64,000 bases of DNA from Polaribacter sp. Hel1_85 (GCF_000766795.1 NZ_JPDS01000002.1:1121001-1185000), one strand, 5' to 3'; positions 54,148 through 62,909 are shown, numbered from the stretch's first letter. Numbers and translations: made by a program. Notes: a model not told the origin generated them from the sequence alone.

Positions 54148-56059
54148 ATCAAGTTTAATTGCCTTCTTTTTATTGGTGATAACAAGCTTAAATGCTCAAT
54201 ATTCTACAGAGTTTTTAAAGTATAGAAAATTGCACCCAGAAGCTGCAAGAATTCGTTTACAACAAGAAACTATTATAACTATTGAAGCTACTAAAGAAGG
54301 TTTAGAAATTAATCAAGAATTTATAGAAGAAGATTTGTATTTAAATGAAGCTGCCACTTATAATTCTAAAAACACCTTAAACTTTTCTGCTTTTTTTGAA
54401 TTAAATGAGGTAAAAGCATCAACACTTTCTTTTGAAAACAATGTATATGTAGAAAAAGAAGTAGAAAAATTTACCAAAAAAGATGATTTAAATAGCTCTT
54501 TTTATGATGATACAAAATCATTAAACTATGTTTATCCTAATTTAAAAAAAGGATCAAAATCCAAATTAAAATATTCGCAGAAAATTAAAAACCCTCGTTT
54601 TTTAATGCCTTTTTATTTTGGAGAATATTATCCTATCAAAAAAAATAAAGTAACTATTATTGCTGATAAAGATGTGAATCTAGAATTCAGAAAATTCAAT
54701 ATTTCTGATGATAATATTCAATTTACAAAAGAAGAAAAAAGAAAAAAAACAATTTATACTTGGCAGTTAGATAATCAAGCAGAATATGATTATGAAGCAA
54801 ATACCCCAAATTATAAAACCATTTTACCTCATATTGTTCCTATTATAACTTCTTATAAGATTAACAAAAAAACCAAAAAGGTACTGGGAAAAGTATCTGA
54901 TTTATATGGTTGGTATTATTCTTTGGTTGAAAATGTAAATGTTGAACCTGCAAATAAAGAATTAGTAACTTTAGTAGATAAAATAACTGCAGATAAAAAA
55001 ACAGAGTTAGAAAAAGTAAAAGCAATTTATTATTGGACGCAGAAAAATATAAAATACATCGCTTTTGAGTATGCTTTAGGAGGTTTTATACCAAGAGAAT
55101 CTAATGAGGTTTTTAGAAAGAAATATGGCGATTGTAAAGACAATTCTAGCATATTGTATAGAATGTTAGAAATTGCAGGTGTAAAAGGAAACTTAACATG
55201 GATAGGTACAAGAAGTATACCTTATACTTATGAAGAAGTGCCAACGCCAGTGGTAGATAATCACATGATTCTTTCTTATGAAAACAATGGAAGAACTTAT
55301 TATTTAGACGCAACAGGAAGGTATATTAAATTCGGAATTCCGACTTCTTTTATCCAAGGAAAAGAAGCATTGGTTTCTTATGGAAAAGAATTTAAGATAA
55401 AAAAAGTACCAGTTATTGCTGCTAAAGAAAGTGCCGTTATTGATTCTACAAGTATAAAAATTGAAAATGGGAGTGTTATAGGTACTGCAAAAACAACAAT
55501 TTCTGGGTATCCAAAGATTGATGTTTTTAACGATTTAGAAAATGAGAATACAGAAACTAAATTAAAACAATTTTACAATAGAAAATTTGTAAAAGGAAAT
55601 AATAAGTTTTTGGTGAAGAATTTTAAAGAGACTAATAAATATCATTATGATAATGATTTTATAGTAGATTATGATTTTGAAATTAAAAATTATTCTAAAA
55701 AATTGGGAGATGAAATTTACATCAACCTTAATTTAAATAAAGATTTATCATATTATAAAACTGATAAAAAACGTGAAAACGCTATAGAATACGATTATAA
55801 AAGATATTTTAGTTACACTACAAAATTAGAAATTCCTAAAGGCTATAAGGTAGATTATATGCCAGAAACTGTAAAAGTTTCTAATGATTTTATAACCAGT
55901 GAAATTACTTATGTATTAGAAGAAAATGAGGTAATTTACAATCATACAATAGAATTAAACTTCTTAATTTTAAGTTTAGAAAATCAAAAAGAAGTAAACA
56001 AATTGATTAAAAAAATCGAAAGAAATTACAAAGAAATTGTAGTTTTAAAAAAAGAATAA
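54116..56059 (+). CDS. Exported DUF3857/transglutaminase-like protein, intact triad
   Basis: 647 residues: signal peptide (about 8-28), DUF3857 domain (about 50-240), transglutaminase-like core (about 285-405), and a beta-rich C-terminus. The Cys-His-Asp triad is complete: C340 in KYGDCKD, H383 in DNHMIL and D398 in YLDATG. Such proteins can cross-link or cleave peptides and amides outside the membrane; substrate unknown. The start overlaps the TPR-MORN gene by 32 bases, which points to coupled translation. The next gene encodes a paralogue without the catalytic cysteine. Confidence 0.87.
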   Translation: MEKHIKSKIYKSSLIAFFLLVITSLNAQYSTEFLKYRKLHPEAARIRLQQETIITIEATKEGLEINQEFIEEDLYLNEAATYNSKNTLNFSAFFELNEVKASTLSFENNVYVEKEVEKFTKKDDLNSSFYDDTKSLNYVYPNLKKGSKSKLKYSQKIKNPRFLMPFYFGEYYPIKKNKVTIIADKDVNLEFRKFNISDDNIQFTKEEKRKKTIYTWQLDNQAEYDYEANTPNYKTILPHIVPIITSYKINKKTKKVLGKVSDLYGWYYSLVENVNVEPANKELVTLVDKITADKKTELEKVKAIYYWTQKNIKYIAFEYALGGFIPRESNEVFRKKYGDCKDNSSILYRMLEIAGVKGNLTWIGTRSIPYTYEEVPTPVVDNHMILSYENNGRTYYLDATGRYIKFGIPTSFIQGKEALVSYGKEFKIKKVPVIAAKESAVIDSTSIKIENGSVIGTAKTTISGYPKIDVFNDLENENTETKLKQFYNRKFVKGNNKFLVKNFKETNKYHYDNDFIVDYDFEIKNYSKKLGDEIYINLNLNKDLSYYKTDKKRENAIEYDYKRYFSYTTKLEIPKGYKVDYMPETVKVSNDFITSEITYVLEENEVIYNHTIELNFLILSLENQKEVNKLIKKIERNYKEIVVLKKE

Positions 56060-56068
56060 ATACAGATT

Positions 56069-58036
56069 ATGAAGAATAAGATTAGCTTATTAGTTGCCCT
56101 ATTATTTACTTTTCTAATTGCAGTAGCACAAGAAAACCCTTATTTTGAAAGTTATGATTGGGACGAAACTCCAAATTATAAAATAGAAGAAGCAAATACA
56201 GAAGAAATGATTGCTGTTAAAGAAAAAACAGTCACAGAGTTTTATTTTCAAAAGGAGGATTTGGTAGAATATTATTTAGAGCATAAAGTTTTATGGCTAA
56301 ATTCTGATGATGCTATTGAAGAATATAACAAAATCTATTTACCGTTTTCTTCACAAGCAGAATTACAAGTAAACAAAGCAAGAGTGATTACTCCAGAAGG
56401 GAAGTTAATCAATCTAGATAAATCTAAAATATTGACTGCAGAAGATGAAGAAACAGGCAGAACATACAAGTATTATGCTTTAGAAGGAATTACAAAAGGA
56501 AGTTTTATAGAGTATATGTATGTGGTAAAAAGACCACCAAGTTATACGGGTAAAAAATTCTACATTCAAGATTCTTACTATAAAGATAAAGTCGAATTTG
56601 ATTTATTTTCACCAAGTAATTTACTCTTTAAATTTAAGAGTTTTAATGATTTAGCAGAAGTAGAAAAAGATACTTTAACTACAGAAAAATTGCACTATAA
56701 ATTGCATGTAAATAAAGTTAATAAACTAGAAAGTGAATACCAAGCACCTTATAATGCTTCAAGAGCTTTTATTGTTTATAAAATGGATAAAAATACTGCA
56801 GGTTCAGGAGCAGATATGATTTCTTACAACAATGTTGCGCAAAATTTGTATAATAGATATTATGTAGAATATTCAAAAAAGACAGCAGATTTAATCAACG
56901 ATTTTATTAAAGAATTAGAATTACCAGAAAACGCAGATGAAGAAAGTATTGTTAGAAAACTAGATTATTATATTAAAACAAATGTGTATTCGCAAGATGT
57001 TTATAATGATGATTTAAAGGATTTAGACCAAATTTTAACCCAAAAAGTTGCCAATGAAACAGGTATTATAAAACTATATATTGCTGTTTTAAGAACATTA
57101 AATATAAACCATGAACTCGTTTTAACAACAGACAGAAAACAAATAAAGTTCGATACAGAATTTGAAGCAACCAATTTTTTAACAGATTATTTACTGTATT
57201 TTCCAAAAGCTAAAAAATATTTATCACCAAATGCTTCTGGAACAAGATATGGTTTTCCAATGCCTTATTTAATGGATAATTATGGATTGTTTATGAAAGA
57301 AGTTACTATTGGAGATTTTAAATCTGCAGTAGGGAAAATTAAATATATAGCACCTGTTAAAGCAGAAGAAGTTGTTGATGTTATGAAAGTAATCATCAAC
57401 TTTAACGAAGAAAATTTAACCGAAAATAGTATTAATTTTGATAGAGCTTTCAGCGGATATTATGCCATGAATATTCAACCTTTTATGCATTTAATACAAG
57501 GAGAAGATAGAGAAGAAATGGTAGATAGTTTTATAGAAAGCATTACCAAAGAGTTTGAAATAACAAACAGAAAACTGGTAAATGATGACTCTGAATTATT
57601 TGGCGTAAAACCATTACAATTTATTATAGATTTTACTACGGAAGCATTTGTAGAAAAAGCAGGAAGAAAGTACTTGTTTAAGTTAGGTGATTTAATAGGG
57701 CAACAAATACAATTGTATCAAGAAAAAGAAAGGGTTTTGCCTTTAGAAGAACAGTTTCATAGAAGTTATTTTAGAACCTTAACGATTAACATTCCTGAAG
57801 GGTATAAAATTACCAATTTAGAGGATATTAATATTGATAATTCATTTTCTAAAAACGGAAAAGAATTATTTTCTTTTAAGTCTTTTTATAAATTAGAGGG
57901 CAATACAGTAACAATTACTGCCGATGAACATTATAGAGAAAACATTGTACAAGTAGACATGTATGAAGAATACAGAACTGTAATTAATAGTGCAGCAGAT
58001 TTTAATAAAATAGTATTGTTATTAGAACCTAAATAA
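56069..58036 (+). CDS. Exported DUF3857 protein with degenerate transglutaminase core
   Basis: 655 residues: signal peptide (about 1-20, ending AVAQ), DUF3857 domain (about 55-240), and a region aligned with the transglutaminase core. Where the partner has GDCKD this protein reads VANETGII, so the catalytic cysteine is gone. The His and Asp of the triad are also not recognisable (YGFPMPYLMDNYG). Probably a non-catalytic paralogue, perhaps a regulator or substrate-binding partner of the preceding enzyme. It starts 9 bases after that gene. Confidence 0.8.
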   Translation: MKNKISLLVALLFTFLIAVAQENPYFESYDWDETPNYKIEEANTEEMIAVKEKTVTEFYFQKEDLVEYYLEHKVLWLNSDDAIEEYNKIYLPFSSQAELQVNKARVITPEGKLINLDKSKILTAEDEETGRTYKYYALEGITKGSFIEYMYVVKRPPSYTGKKFYIQDSYYKDKVEFDLFSPSNLLFKFKSFNDLAEVEKDTLTTEKLHYKLHVNKVNKLESEYQAPYNASRAFIVYKMDKNTAGSGADMISYNNVAQNLYNRYYVEYSKKTADLINDFIKELELPENADEESIVRKLDYYIKTNVYSQDVYNDDLKDLDQILTQKVANETGIIKLYIAVLRTLNINHELVLTTDRKQIKFDTEFEATNFLTDYLLYFPKAKKYLSPNASGTRYGFPMPYLMDNYGLFMKEVTIGDFKSAVGKIKYIAPVKAEEVVDVMKVIINFNEENLTENSINFDRAFSGYYAMNIQPFMHLIQGEDREEMVDSFIESITKEFEITNRKLVNDDSELFGVKPLQFIIDFTTEAFVEKAGRKYLFKLGDLIGQQIQLYQEKERVLPLEEQFHRSYFRTLTINIPEGYKITNLEDINIDNSFSKNGKELFSFKSFYKLEGNTVTITADEHYRENIVQVDMYEEYRTVINSAADFNKIVLLLEPK

Positions 58037-58043
58037 GTTGTTT

Positions 58044-58436
58044 ATGGAGTATCAAGATGTGTTTGATCTTTTTCTGGAACAAGTAAAAGAAAGTATACAA
58101 AAAGGCAAATTCGCCAAATTAACCATGGCAAAAACCATTGGTAAATTAGATTTGAAAAATATATTTGTAAGACCCGTTGCTTCTAAAGGTGCTATTAAAG
58201 TTTTAGTAAAATTTAGCTACAGACCTAGAGAAACAGAAGATGTAGAAAAAGAACTTACTTTAGAGGAAGCTTTTAAGGTTTTAAAAGAACATCTTAGAAA
58301 TCCTTTTTTGTCTGTGTTGTTATTTACCACAACAAAAGATGTCACTTTTAAAATTAATAAAAAAGGAGCAGGTACTATTACAGAAAATTCACCAACATTT
58401 CATAATGTTATACAAGCTGATAATGATGCAAAATAA
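58044..58436 (+). CDS. Small protein of unknown function
   Basis: 130 residues from ATG 58044; a TTG two codons upstream is also possible. No signal peptide, so cytoplasmic. Mixed alpha/beta pattern: an amphipathic first helix (YQDVFDLFLEQVKESIQ), a lysine-rich strand region and VLVKFSYRPRETEDV, then LRNPFLSVLLFTTTKDVTF with a strand-like end. I do not recognise a family. It follows the DUF3857 gene by 7 bases and is the last gene of that operon. Confidence 0.62.
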   Translation: MEYQDVFDLFLEQVKESIQKGKFAKLTMAKTIGKLDLKNIFVRPVASKGAIKVLVKFSYRPRETEDVEKELTLEEAFKVLKEHLRNPFLSVLLFTTTKDVTFKINKKGAGTITENSPTFHNVIQADNDAK

Positions 58437-58494
58437 TTGACAGCTAATCAGAAAGAATAAAAGAGTTGTTTTTTAGCTCAGTTCTTTGTTGTGC

Positions 58495-59460
58495 CTAGTT
58501 ATTTTTTATTAATTTTTCTATCCAATCAAAACAATCTTGATTATCCATAATACTCCAAGAATGAGGATGTTTTGTTCCGTCTAATTTTATTCCTTTTTCC
58601 GTTGTTATAATTACGTTTGCATCTTTATTTCCCATAAGTTTTAAATCATTAATCATTGCAACAATATCAGTACCGTTCCAATCATATAAATCTCTTCCTC
58701 TTTCATTCATTAACCAATTAACATCTAAATCTGTGTACATTCGGATTGGAATGTCTTTTAAATATTGAGCATTACCTCCATTTTTTATACCGTTTGAATA
58801 AATTGATGCTTCTCTATATATATCAGGAAATTCCTCTGGTGAACCTCCATAAATTTCATTATAATTATTCATAATCCATCGAGCTTCTCCAGCCCCAATT
58901 TCTGAAAAACCTCTCTTAATTTCTCTTTGGCAGTATTCATAAAGGTGTGCTTTATCTAAAGGTACATCAAGTCCAAAAACACCCTTAGGTTTCAAGAATG
59001 TTTTCTTTTTGTTTTTAACTGATTGTTCAGCATAAACTAAAGAAATCATACCACCGTTTGATAGTCCACCAAGGATAAAATTATCTTTTGGTATATTGTG
59101 TTTTTCAATAATTTCTTTAAATATTATATCCAAAGTTTCTATCTCAACGTTTCTGTCTTCAGTTCCCCAATTTATTGCAGGAATAATTGTTGCTATTTCT
59201 TTGTCAAAAGCAAGTTTATGAATAGATATTTGTTTTAGTAAATCTTTAGTCGTTTCTCCTCCAGAAGGCAAAATTACAATCGCACCCTTTATTATTCCTT
59301 TAGGAATGAGTTTTAGATAATAAAGTTCTGTACTTTCTCCATCATTGATATATAAGTTTGATGTGTCAGTAGTATTTAAAATTACCTTTTCAAAATCTTG
59401 ACTTTTACAAGAAATAGTTACTAGAAGAAAGAAAAGTAAAACGGTTTTATATTTGTTCAT
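58495..59460 (-). CDS. Alpha/beta-hydrolase lipoprotein
   Basis: 321 residues. Lipobox-like TISC (C18) after a hydrophobic segment. Nucleophile motif GGLSNGGM (about 150-157) has the G-x-S-x-G elbow of alpha/beta hydrolases; the catalytic His is probably in HPHSW near residue 300 and the acid in the preceding region. Substrate unknown. It shares the strand and direction with the exported Nudix-like gene, 25 bases away, so they may be an operon. Confidence 0.78.
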   Translation of the reverse strand: MNKYKTVLLFFLLVTISCKSQDFEKVILNTTDTSNLYINDGESTELYYLKLIPKGIIKGAIVILPSGGETTKDLLKQISIHKLAFDKEIATIIPAINWGTEDRNVEIETLDIIFKEIIEKHNIPKDNFILGGLSNGGMISLVYAEQSVKNKKKTFLKPKGVFGLDVPLDKAHLYEYCQREIKRGFSEIGAGEARWIMNNYNEIYGGSPEEFPDIYREASIYSNGIKNGGNAQYLKDIPIRMYTDLDVNWLMNERGRDLYDWNGTDIVAMINDLKLMGNKDANVIITTEKGIKLDGTKHPHSWSIMDNQDCFDWIEKLIKNN

Positions 59461-59485
59461 TCGATTAAGTATTTTGCAAAACTTT

Positions 59486-60040
59486 TTATTTCAAAGGATA
59501 AAATTCTTCTGTGGTTTTATATGTTATTTTTCCATCGTTTTTACTCAAAAGAAATGTTCCTCCCCAAATTATTTCGGGATAGTATAATAATTGTTTTGTC
59601 ATATCTCTTATAACAAGTGGTGCTTTTGTACTTGGCAATGACATCATTTCAATTGCTTTACTAATTGAAAACCATTGAGCATCTTTTTTATTTTCAGGTA
59701 CTATCAATTCTCCGTCAACAACTTTACAACTAAAATGTTGCCTAAATTGTGAAATCGGTTTATAGTCAGACATAAACATAAAAATTCCAGCTATTTTAGG
59801 ACTATTTACTTCCACTCCAAATTCCGACGCTAAATTCATAAGTCCATCTTTTATTGTTGTTTTAGAATTATGTCTTAATGCAGGTGTCATCCATCCAAAA
59901 TTATTCTTTTCCAATAAAACTTCTCCTTTTTCATTATAAATGAGTAATCGTTGAATTGTATAACTATCATTTCCTGTTTCTTGAGCAAATGATTTCAGCC
60001 CAAAAAGGATAATAAATGAAAACAAAATTATTTTTTTCAT
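59486..60040 (-). CDS. Exported Nudix-like protein with degenerate Nudix box
   Basis: 184 residues from the ATG at 60040, which starts a normal signal peptide (MKKIILFSFIILFGLKSFAQ); an ATG 13 codons upstream would add a charged leader. The fold-order IQRLLIYNEKGEVLLEK, GWMTPALR, LASEFGVEV looks like Nudix proteins, but the box G-x5-E-x7-REUxEExGU keeps only parts (SEFGV); the metal-binding glutamates are largely lost. So hydrolysis of nucleoside diphosphates is doubtful. An exported Nudix-like protein is unusual. Confidence 0.6.
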   Translation of the reverse strand: MKKIILFSFIILFGLKSFAQETGNDSYTIQRLLIYNEKGEVLLEKNNFGWMTPALRHNSKTTIKDGLMNLASEFGVEVNSPKIAGIFMFMSDYKPISQFRQHFSCKVVDGELIVPENKKDAQWFSISKAIEMMSLPSTKAPLVIRDMTKQLLYYPEIIWGGTFLLSKNDGKITYKTTEEFYPLK

Positions 60041-60091
60041 AGGTGTTTCTTTTTTAGTTACGGTTTTTTTAAATGACATGGTATTTTTATA

Positions 60092-60125
60092 CTGATATGA
60101 CGTCTGTTTTAATGACTTATATCAG
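60092..60125. other. Inverted repeat upstream of the Nudix-like gene
   Basis: CTGATAT (60092-60098) and ATATCAG (60119-60125), a perfect 7-bp dyad with 20 bases between, in the upstream region of the Nudix-like/hydrolase pair. Possible operator. Confidence 0.35.
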
Positions 60126-60187
60126 AAGTTAGCTAAGTTAACCTTTTTAGAGAAGAAAAGCATTAATGAAAATACTTGTTTTAAACC

Positions 60188-60217
60188 AAAAAAATCCCAA
60201 GCCTAAACCTGGGATTT
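60188..60217 (-). terminator. Terminator of the thiamin-type TonB receptor gene
   Basis: AAATCCCA (60192-60199) and TGGGATTT (60210-60217), then a U run on the minus strand (A tract 60188-60194). Confidence 0.85.
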
Positions 60218-60240
60218 AACTATTTTAGAAAATTAATTTT

Positions 60241-62589
60241 CTAAAACTTCATAGTAACCCCCACTAAAAAGTTTCTTGTTGCTTGTGGATAATAACCTTG
60301 TACTTCATAAGAAGATGGTCCTGTCCAATAATCTAAATATGTATAACCTCTATCTACATATTCTTTATTAAAAATGTTATTTACAACACCAGTAAATATG
60401 ATAGATTTAAAAATAGAAGATGTTTTTATTTCATATATAAAATTTAAATCACTAGTAAAATAACTATCTAATTTTGAAGCTTCAGTATTTGTGTTGCTTA
60501 AATATTGTTCATCAACATATTTAGATAATAATGAAATTTGAAAATTATCTGTTGGTTGATAAATAAGTGCATTACTTGCAATAATATTTGGAGAAAAAGC
60601 AATATTTGTTTTACCTATGTTTGTTACAGTTCCGTCTCTATCTAACATAAAATCGTTAATTTTATTATTACTTAAAGTTAGGTTTTGGTTAACACTAAAT
60701 TGGTCTGTTATTTTAACATTCGCATCAATTTCTAAACCTAAACGATAACTATCTTTTATATTTTCACGTAAATAATCTCCAACATCATTTAAGCCACCAG
60801 TTTGTATTAATTGATTGTCATAAGACATGTAGTATAAATTGGTGTTTAATTGTACTGTATTGTTTTTTAAACGCCATCCAAGTTCATAATCATTTAAAGA
60901 TTCATGTTTTACATCTTCTCCATTCTTATAATCATTTCTATTAGGTTCTTTATTAGCTCTCGCATAAGAAACATATAAACTGTTGTTTTTGTTGATTGTA
61001 TGAGTTAAACCTAATTTAGGGTTAAAGAAATTAAATTTATCTTCAACATTTAATGTATTTCTATCAGAAGTTAAACCACCTGTTTTGTAATTTACAAAAC
61101 GTCCTTGTAAATCAACAAAAGCTTTAAAATTATCAGAAATGTTAAAAGTAGCTTTAGAAAAAATGCTAAAATCTTTTTTAGAAGCATCACTAAAATAATA
61201 TTGATCTCTAATATTTGCTGTCGGAGCAAATTCTTTCGCCCAAATTACTTCTCCAAAATGGTCTCCTGTATAGTTGCTATAAGAAAAACCAGATACAACT
61301 TCTAGTTGCTCTTTTTTGTAAGTTGTATTTCCGTTAAACACATAAAAATGATTGTCTAACCAACGACGGACAATTAAGTCAGATGCAGGTTTTCCATCCC
61401 AAGTTGTTGTTGTGGCAGTTATAATATCATTATATTTAGATACAGCACTTTCTCCTTTATATTGTTCAAAATATCCTTTTCCTCTTGTATAATTTAAACC
61501 AATATTAGTAGACCAATTGTCATTTAATTTTTCATTCCAATGTAATTGATAATGATCTTGCCAATAGTTATCTGTTTCATTATCATAAGTATAAGGATTT
61601 TGTTTTCTGTCTGCTGCTAATTCATCTGCAGACAAACCGTACCAAGCTTGATATGTTTTTTCACTACCTCCAAATGCTAGTGCTTTTATCAACGTATTTT
61701 TATCAGAATAACTTCCTTGTAAAAAATACGATTTTAAATCTGTAGAAGCTCTATCTACATAACCATCAGAATAAATATTAGACAAACGACCAGCAAACTC
61801 AAAATGATCATTTACTTTTCCTGTTGTAAACTTTACTGTATGTTTTCTTGTTCCGTAAGAACCAAAAGAATTAGATATTTCTCCACCAGCTTCTTCAGAA
61901 ATAGCATCTGTTAAAATATTTAAACTTGCACCAAAAGCACCAGAACCATTTGTAGAAGTACCAACACCACGTTGCAATTGTAAACTTTGAGTAGAAGAAG
62001 CAAAATCGCCCATATTTACCCAATAAGTACCTTGACTCTCAGCATCGTTATAAGGAATACCGTTTACTGTAACATTTACACGAGAAGCATCAGAACCACG
62101 AACACGAATGTATGTATAACCAACACCAGCTCCAGCATCAGAAGAAGAAATTACAGAAGGCATATAATTTAAAAGTACAGGAATATCCTGACCTAAATTA
62201 CGTTTTGCAATTTCTTTTTTTGATAAATTAGAATGCGTTACAGGAGCGTCTGCTTTTACACGAACAGCAGAAACCAAAACTTCATCTAAAACGGTGGAAT
62301 TTGACAATAAAACAAACTCGATTGTATCATTTTTAGTCAAAGAAATTTCTTTAGAAATAGACTTGTAACCAATAAATGAAGCTTGAATTTTGTAATTTCC
62401 TTTTGGGAGATTTACAGAGAACTTTCCATCGAAATCAGTAGAAGTTCCTTTGTTGTTTTCTTTTACCAGAATAGTTGCTCCAGGTAAAGATTCATTGTTT
62501 TCATCTACAACTTTTCCTTTGAGTGTAAATGTCTGGGCGTTTACAAGTATACTTGTAAACAAGAATAAAAAAATGGTAATTTTTTTCAT
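60241..62589 (-). CDS. TonB-dependent receptor under TPP-riboswitch control, probable thiamin receptor
   Basis: 782 residues. Signal peptide 1-19 (ending VNAQ), a carboxypeptidase-like regulatory domain (about 22-105: LKGKVVDENNESLPGATI), TonB box VLDEVLVSAVRV, plug domain (about 120-235: VRGSDASRVNVTVNGIPYND in part), then the barrel with NYELGWR-like strands and a terminal F. The leader contains a TPP riboswitch (62679-62818), so the receptor is switched off when thiamin pyrophosphate is plentiful. That points to outer-membrane uptake of thiamin or a thiamin precursor. Barrel homology alone would suggest a FecA-like siderophore receptor; the riboswitch is the better guide. Own terminator. 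Confidence 0.9.
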   Translation of the reverse strand: MKKITIFLFLFTSILVNAQTFTLKGKVVDENNESLPGATILVKENNKGTSTDFDGKFSVNLPKGNYKIQASFIGYKSISKEISLTKNDTIEFVLLSNSTVLDEVLVSAVRVKADAPVTHSNLSKKEIAKRNLGQDIPVLLNYMPSVISSSDAGAGVGYTYIRVRGSDASRVNVTVNGIPYNDAESQGTYWVNMGDFASSTQSLQLQRGVGTSTNGSGAFGASLNILTDAISEEAGGEISNSFGSYGTRKHTVKFTTGKVNDHFEFAGRLSNIYSDGYVDRASTDLKSYFLQGSYSDKNTLIKALAFGGSEKTYQAWYGLSADELAADRKQNPYTYDNETDNYWQDHYQLHWNEKLNDNWSTNIGLNYTRGKGYFEQYKGESAVSKYNDIITATTTTWDGKPASDLIVRRWLDNHFYVFNGNTTYKKEQLEVVSGFSYSNYTGDHFGEVIWAKEFAPTANIRDQYYFSDASKKDFSIFSKATFNISDNFKAFVDLQGRFVNYKTGGLTSDRNTLNVEDKFNFFNPKLGLTHTINKNNSLYVSYARANKEPNRNDYKNGEDVKHESLNDYELGWRLKNNTVQLNTNLYYMSYDNQLIQTGGLNDVGDYLRENIKDSYRLGLEIDANVKITDQFSVNQNLTLSNNKINDFMLDRDGTVTNIGKTNIAFSPNIIASNALIYQPTDNFQISLLSKYVDEQYLSNTNTEASKLDSYFTSDLNFIYEIKTSSIFKSIIFTGVVNNIFNKEYVDRGYTYLDYWTGPSSYEVQGYYPQATRNFLVGVTMKF

Positions 62590-62659
62590 TTTAAATAAAT
62601 TTAAAACGAATAAAAAGAGGTAATTATTCTTGTGATTAATATTGAATAATTAATTTTTC

Positions 62660-62677
62660 GACATCATTTCTGATGTC
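62660..62677 (-). promoter_or_regulatory. GAAA-loop hairpin of the riboswitch expression platform
   Basis: GACATCA-GAAA-TGATGTC on the minus strand, a perfect 7-bp stem with a GNRA loop, 2 bases after the riboswitch P1 arm. No U tract follows, so it is not an ordinary terminator. It may compete with P1 or mark a pause site. Confidence 0.6.
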
Positions 62678-62678
62678 A

Positions 62679-62818
62679 CTCAGTCCCTAAACAGCATTAT
62701 CTGTTCTAGGTTCATTGGGTATGATCTCAGCCTTTTAATAGTTAAAAGTTAAAAAGTTAAAAGTCTGCTAAGACTAAAAACTAAAAACTAAAAACTGTAA
62801 TTAGCACCCCTTTATGAG
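62679..62818 (-). ncRNA. TPP riboswitch (THI element)
   Basis: On the minus strand the conserved parts are in order: P1 arm CTCA (62818-62815), GGGGTGC (62810-62804), CTGAGA (62730-62725), ACCC (62720-62717) pairing with GGG in P2, then P4 CCTA/TAGG and P5 ACAG/CTGT around ATAATG (62710-62686), and the 3' P1 arm TGAG (62682-62679). These are the diagnostic THI-box words. The P3 region (about 62732-62803) is unusually long and filled with simple repeats. Confidence 0.93.
62741..62796. repeat. Two microsatellite tracts within the riboswitch P3 arm
   Basis: GTTAAAAGTTAAAAAGTT and continuing (62741-62764), then a hairpin tip AGTCT-GCTA-AGACT (62762-62775), then units of ACTAAAA (62773-62796). 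Both tracts lie in the variable P3 arm. Confidence 0.85.
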
Positions 62819-62825
62819 AACGGTG

Positions 62826-62833
62826 CAAATGTA
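62826..62833 (-). promoter_or_regulatory. -7 box of the riboswitch transcript
   Basis: TACATTTG on the minus strand fits TAnnTTTG. Predicted transcription start is about 62820, just before the riboswitch P1 arm. No TTG at the standard spacing. Confidence 0.55.
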
Positions 62834-62909
62834 ATTTGGATTTTTGAATTAAAAAATAAGAAACGTATTTTTTTTAGTAGCTTTGGTTTTTACCTAATAT
62901 ATCAATAAT

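Noticed and set aside
62660..62677. Intrinsic terminator of the TPP riboswitch
   Set aside because: The sequence after the stem is GAAAAATTAA on the transcribed strand, without a U run.
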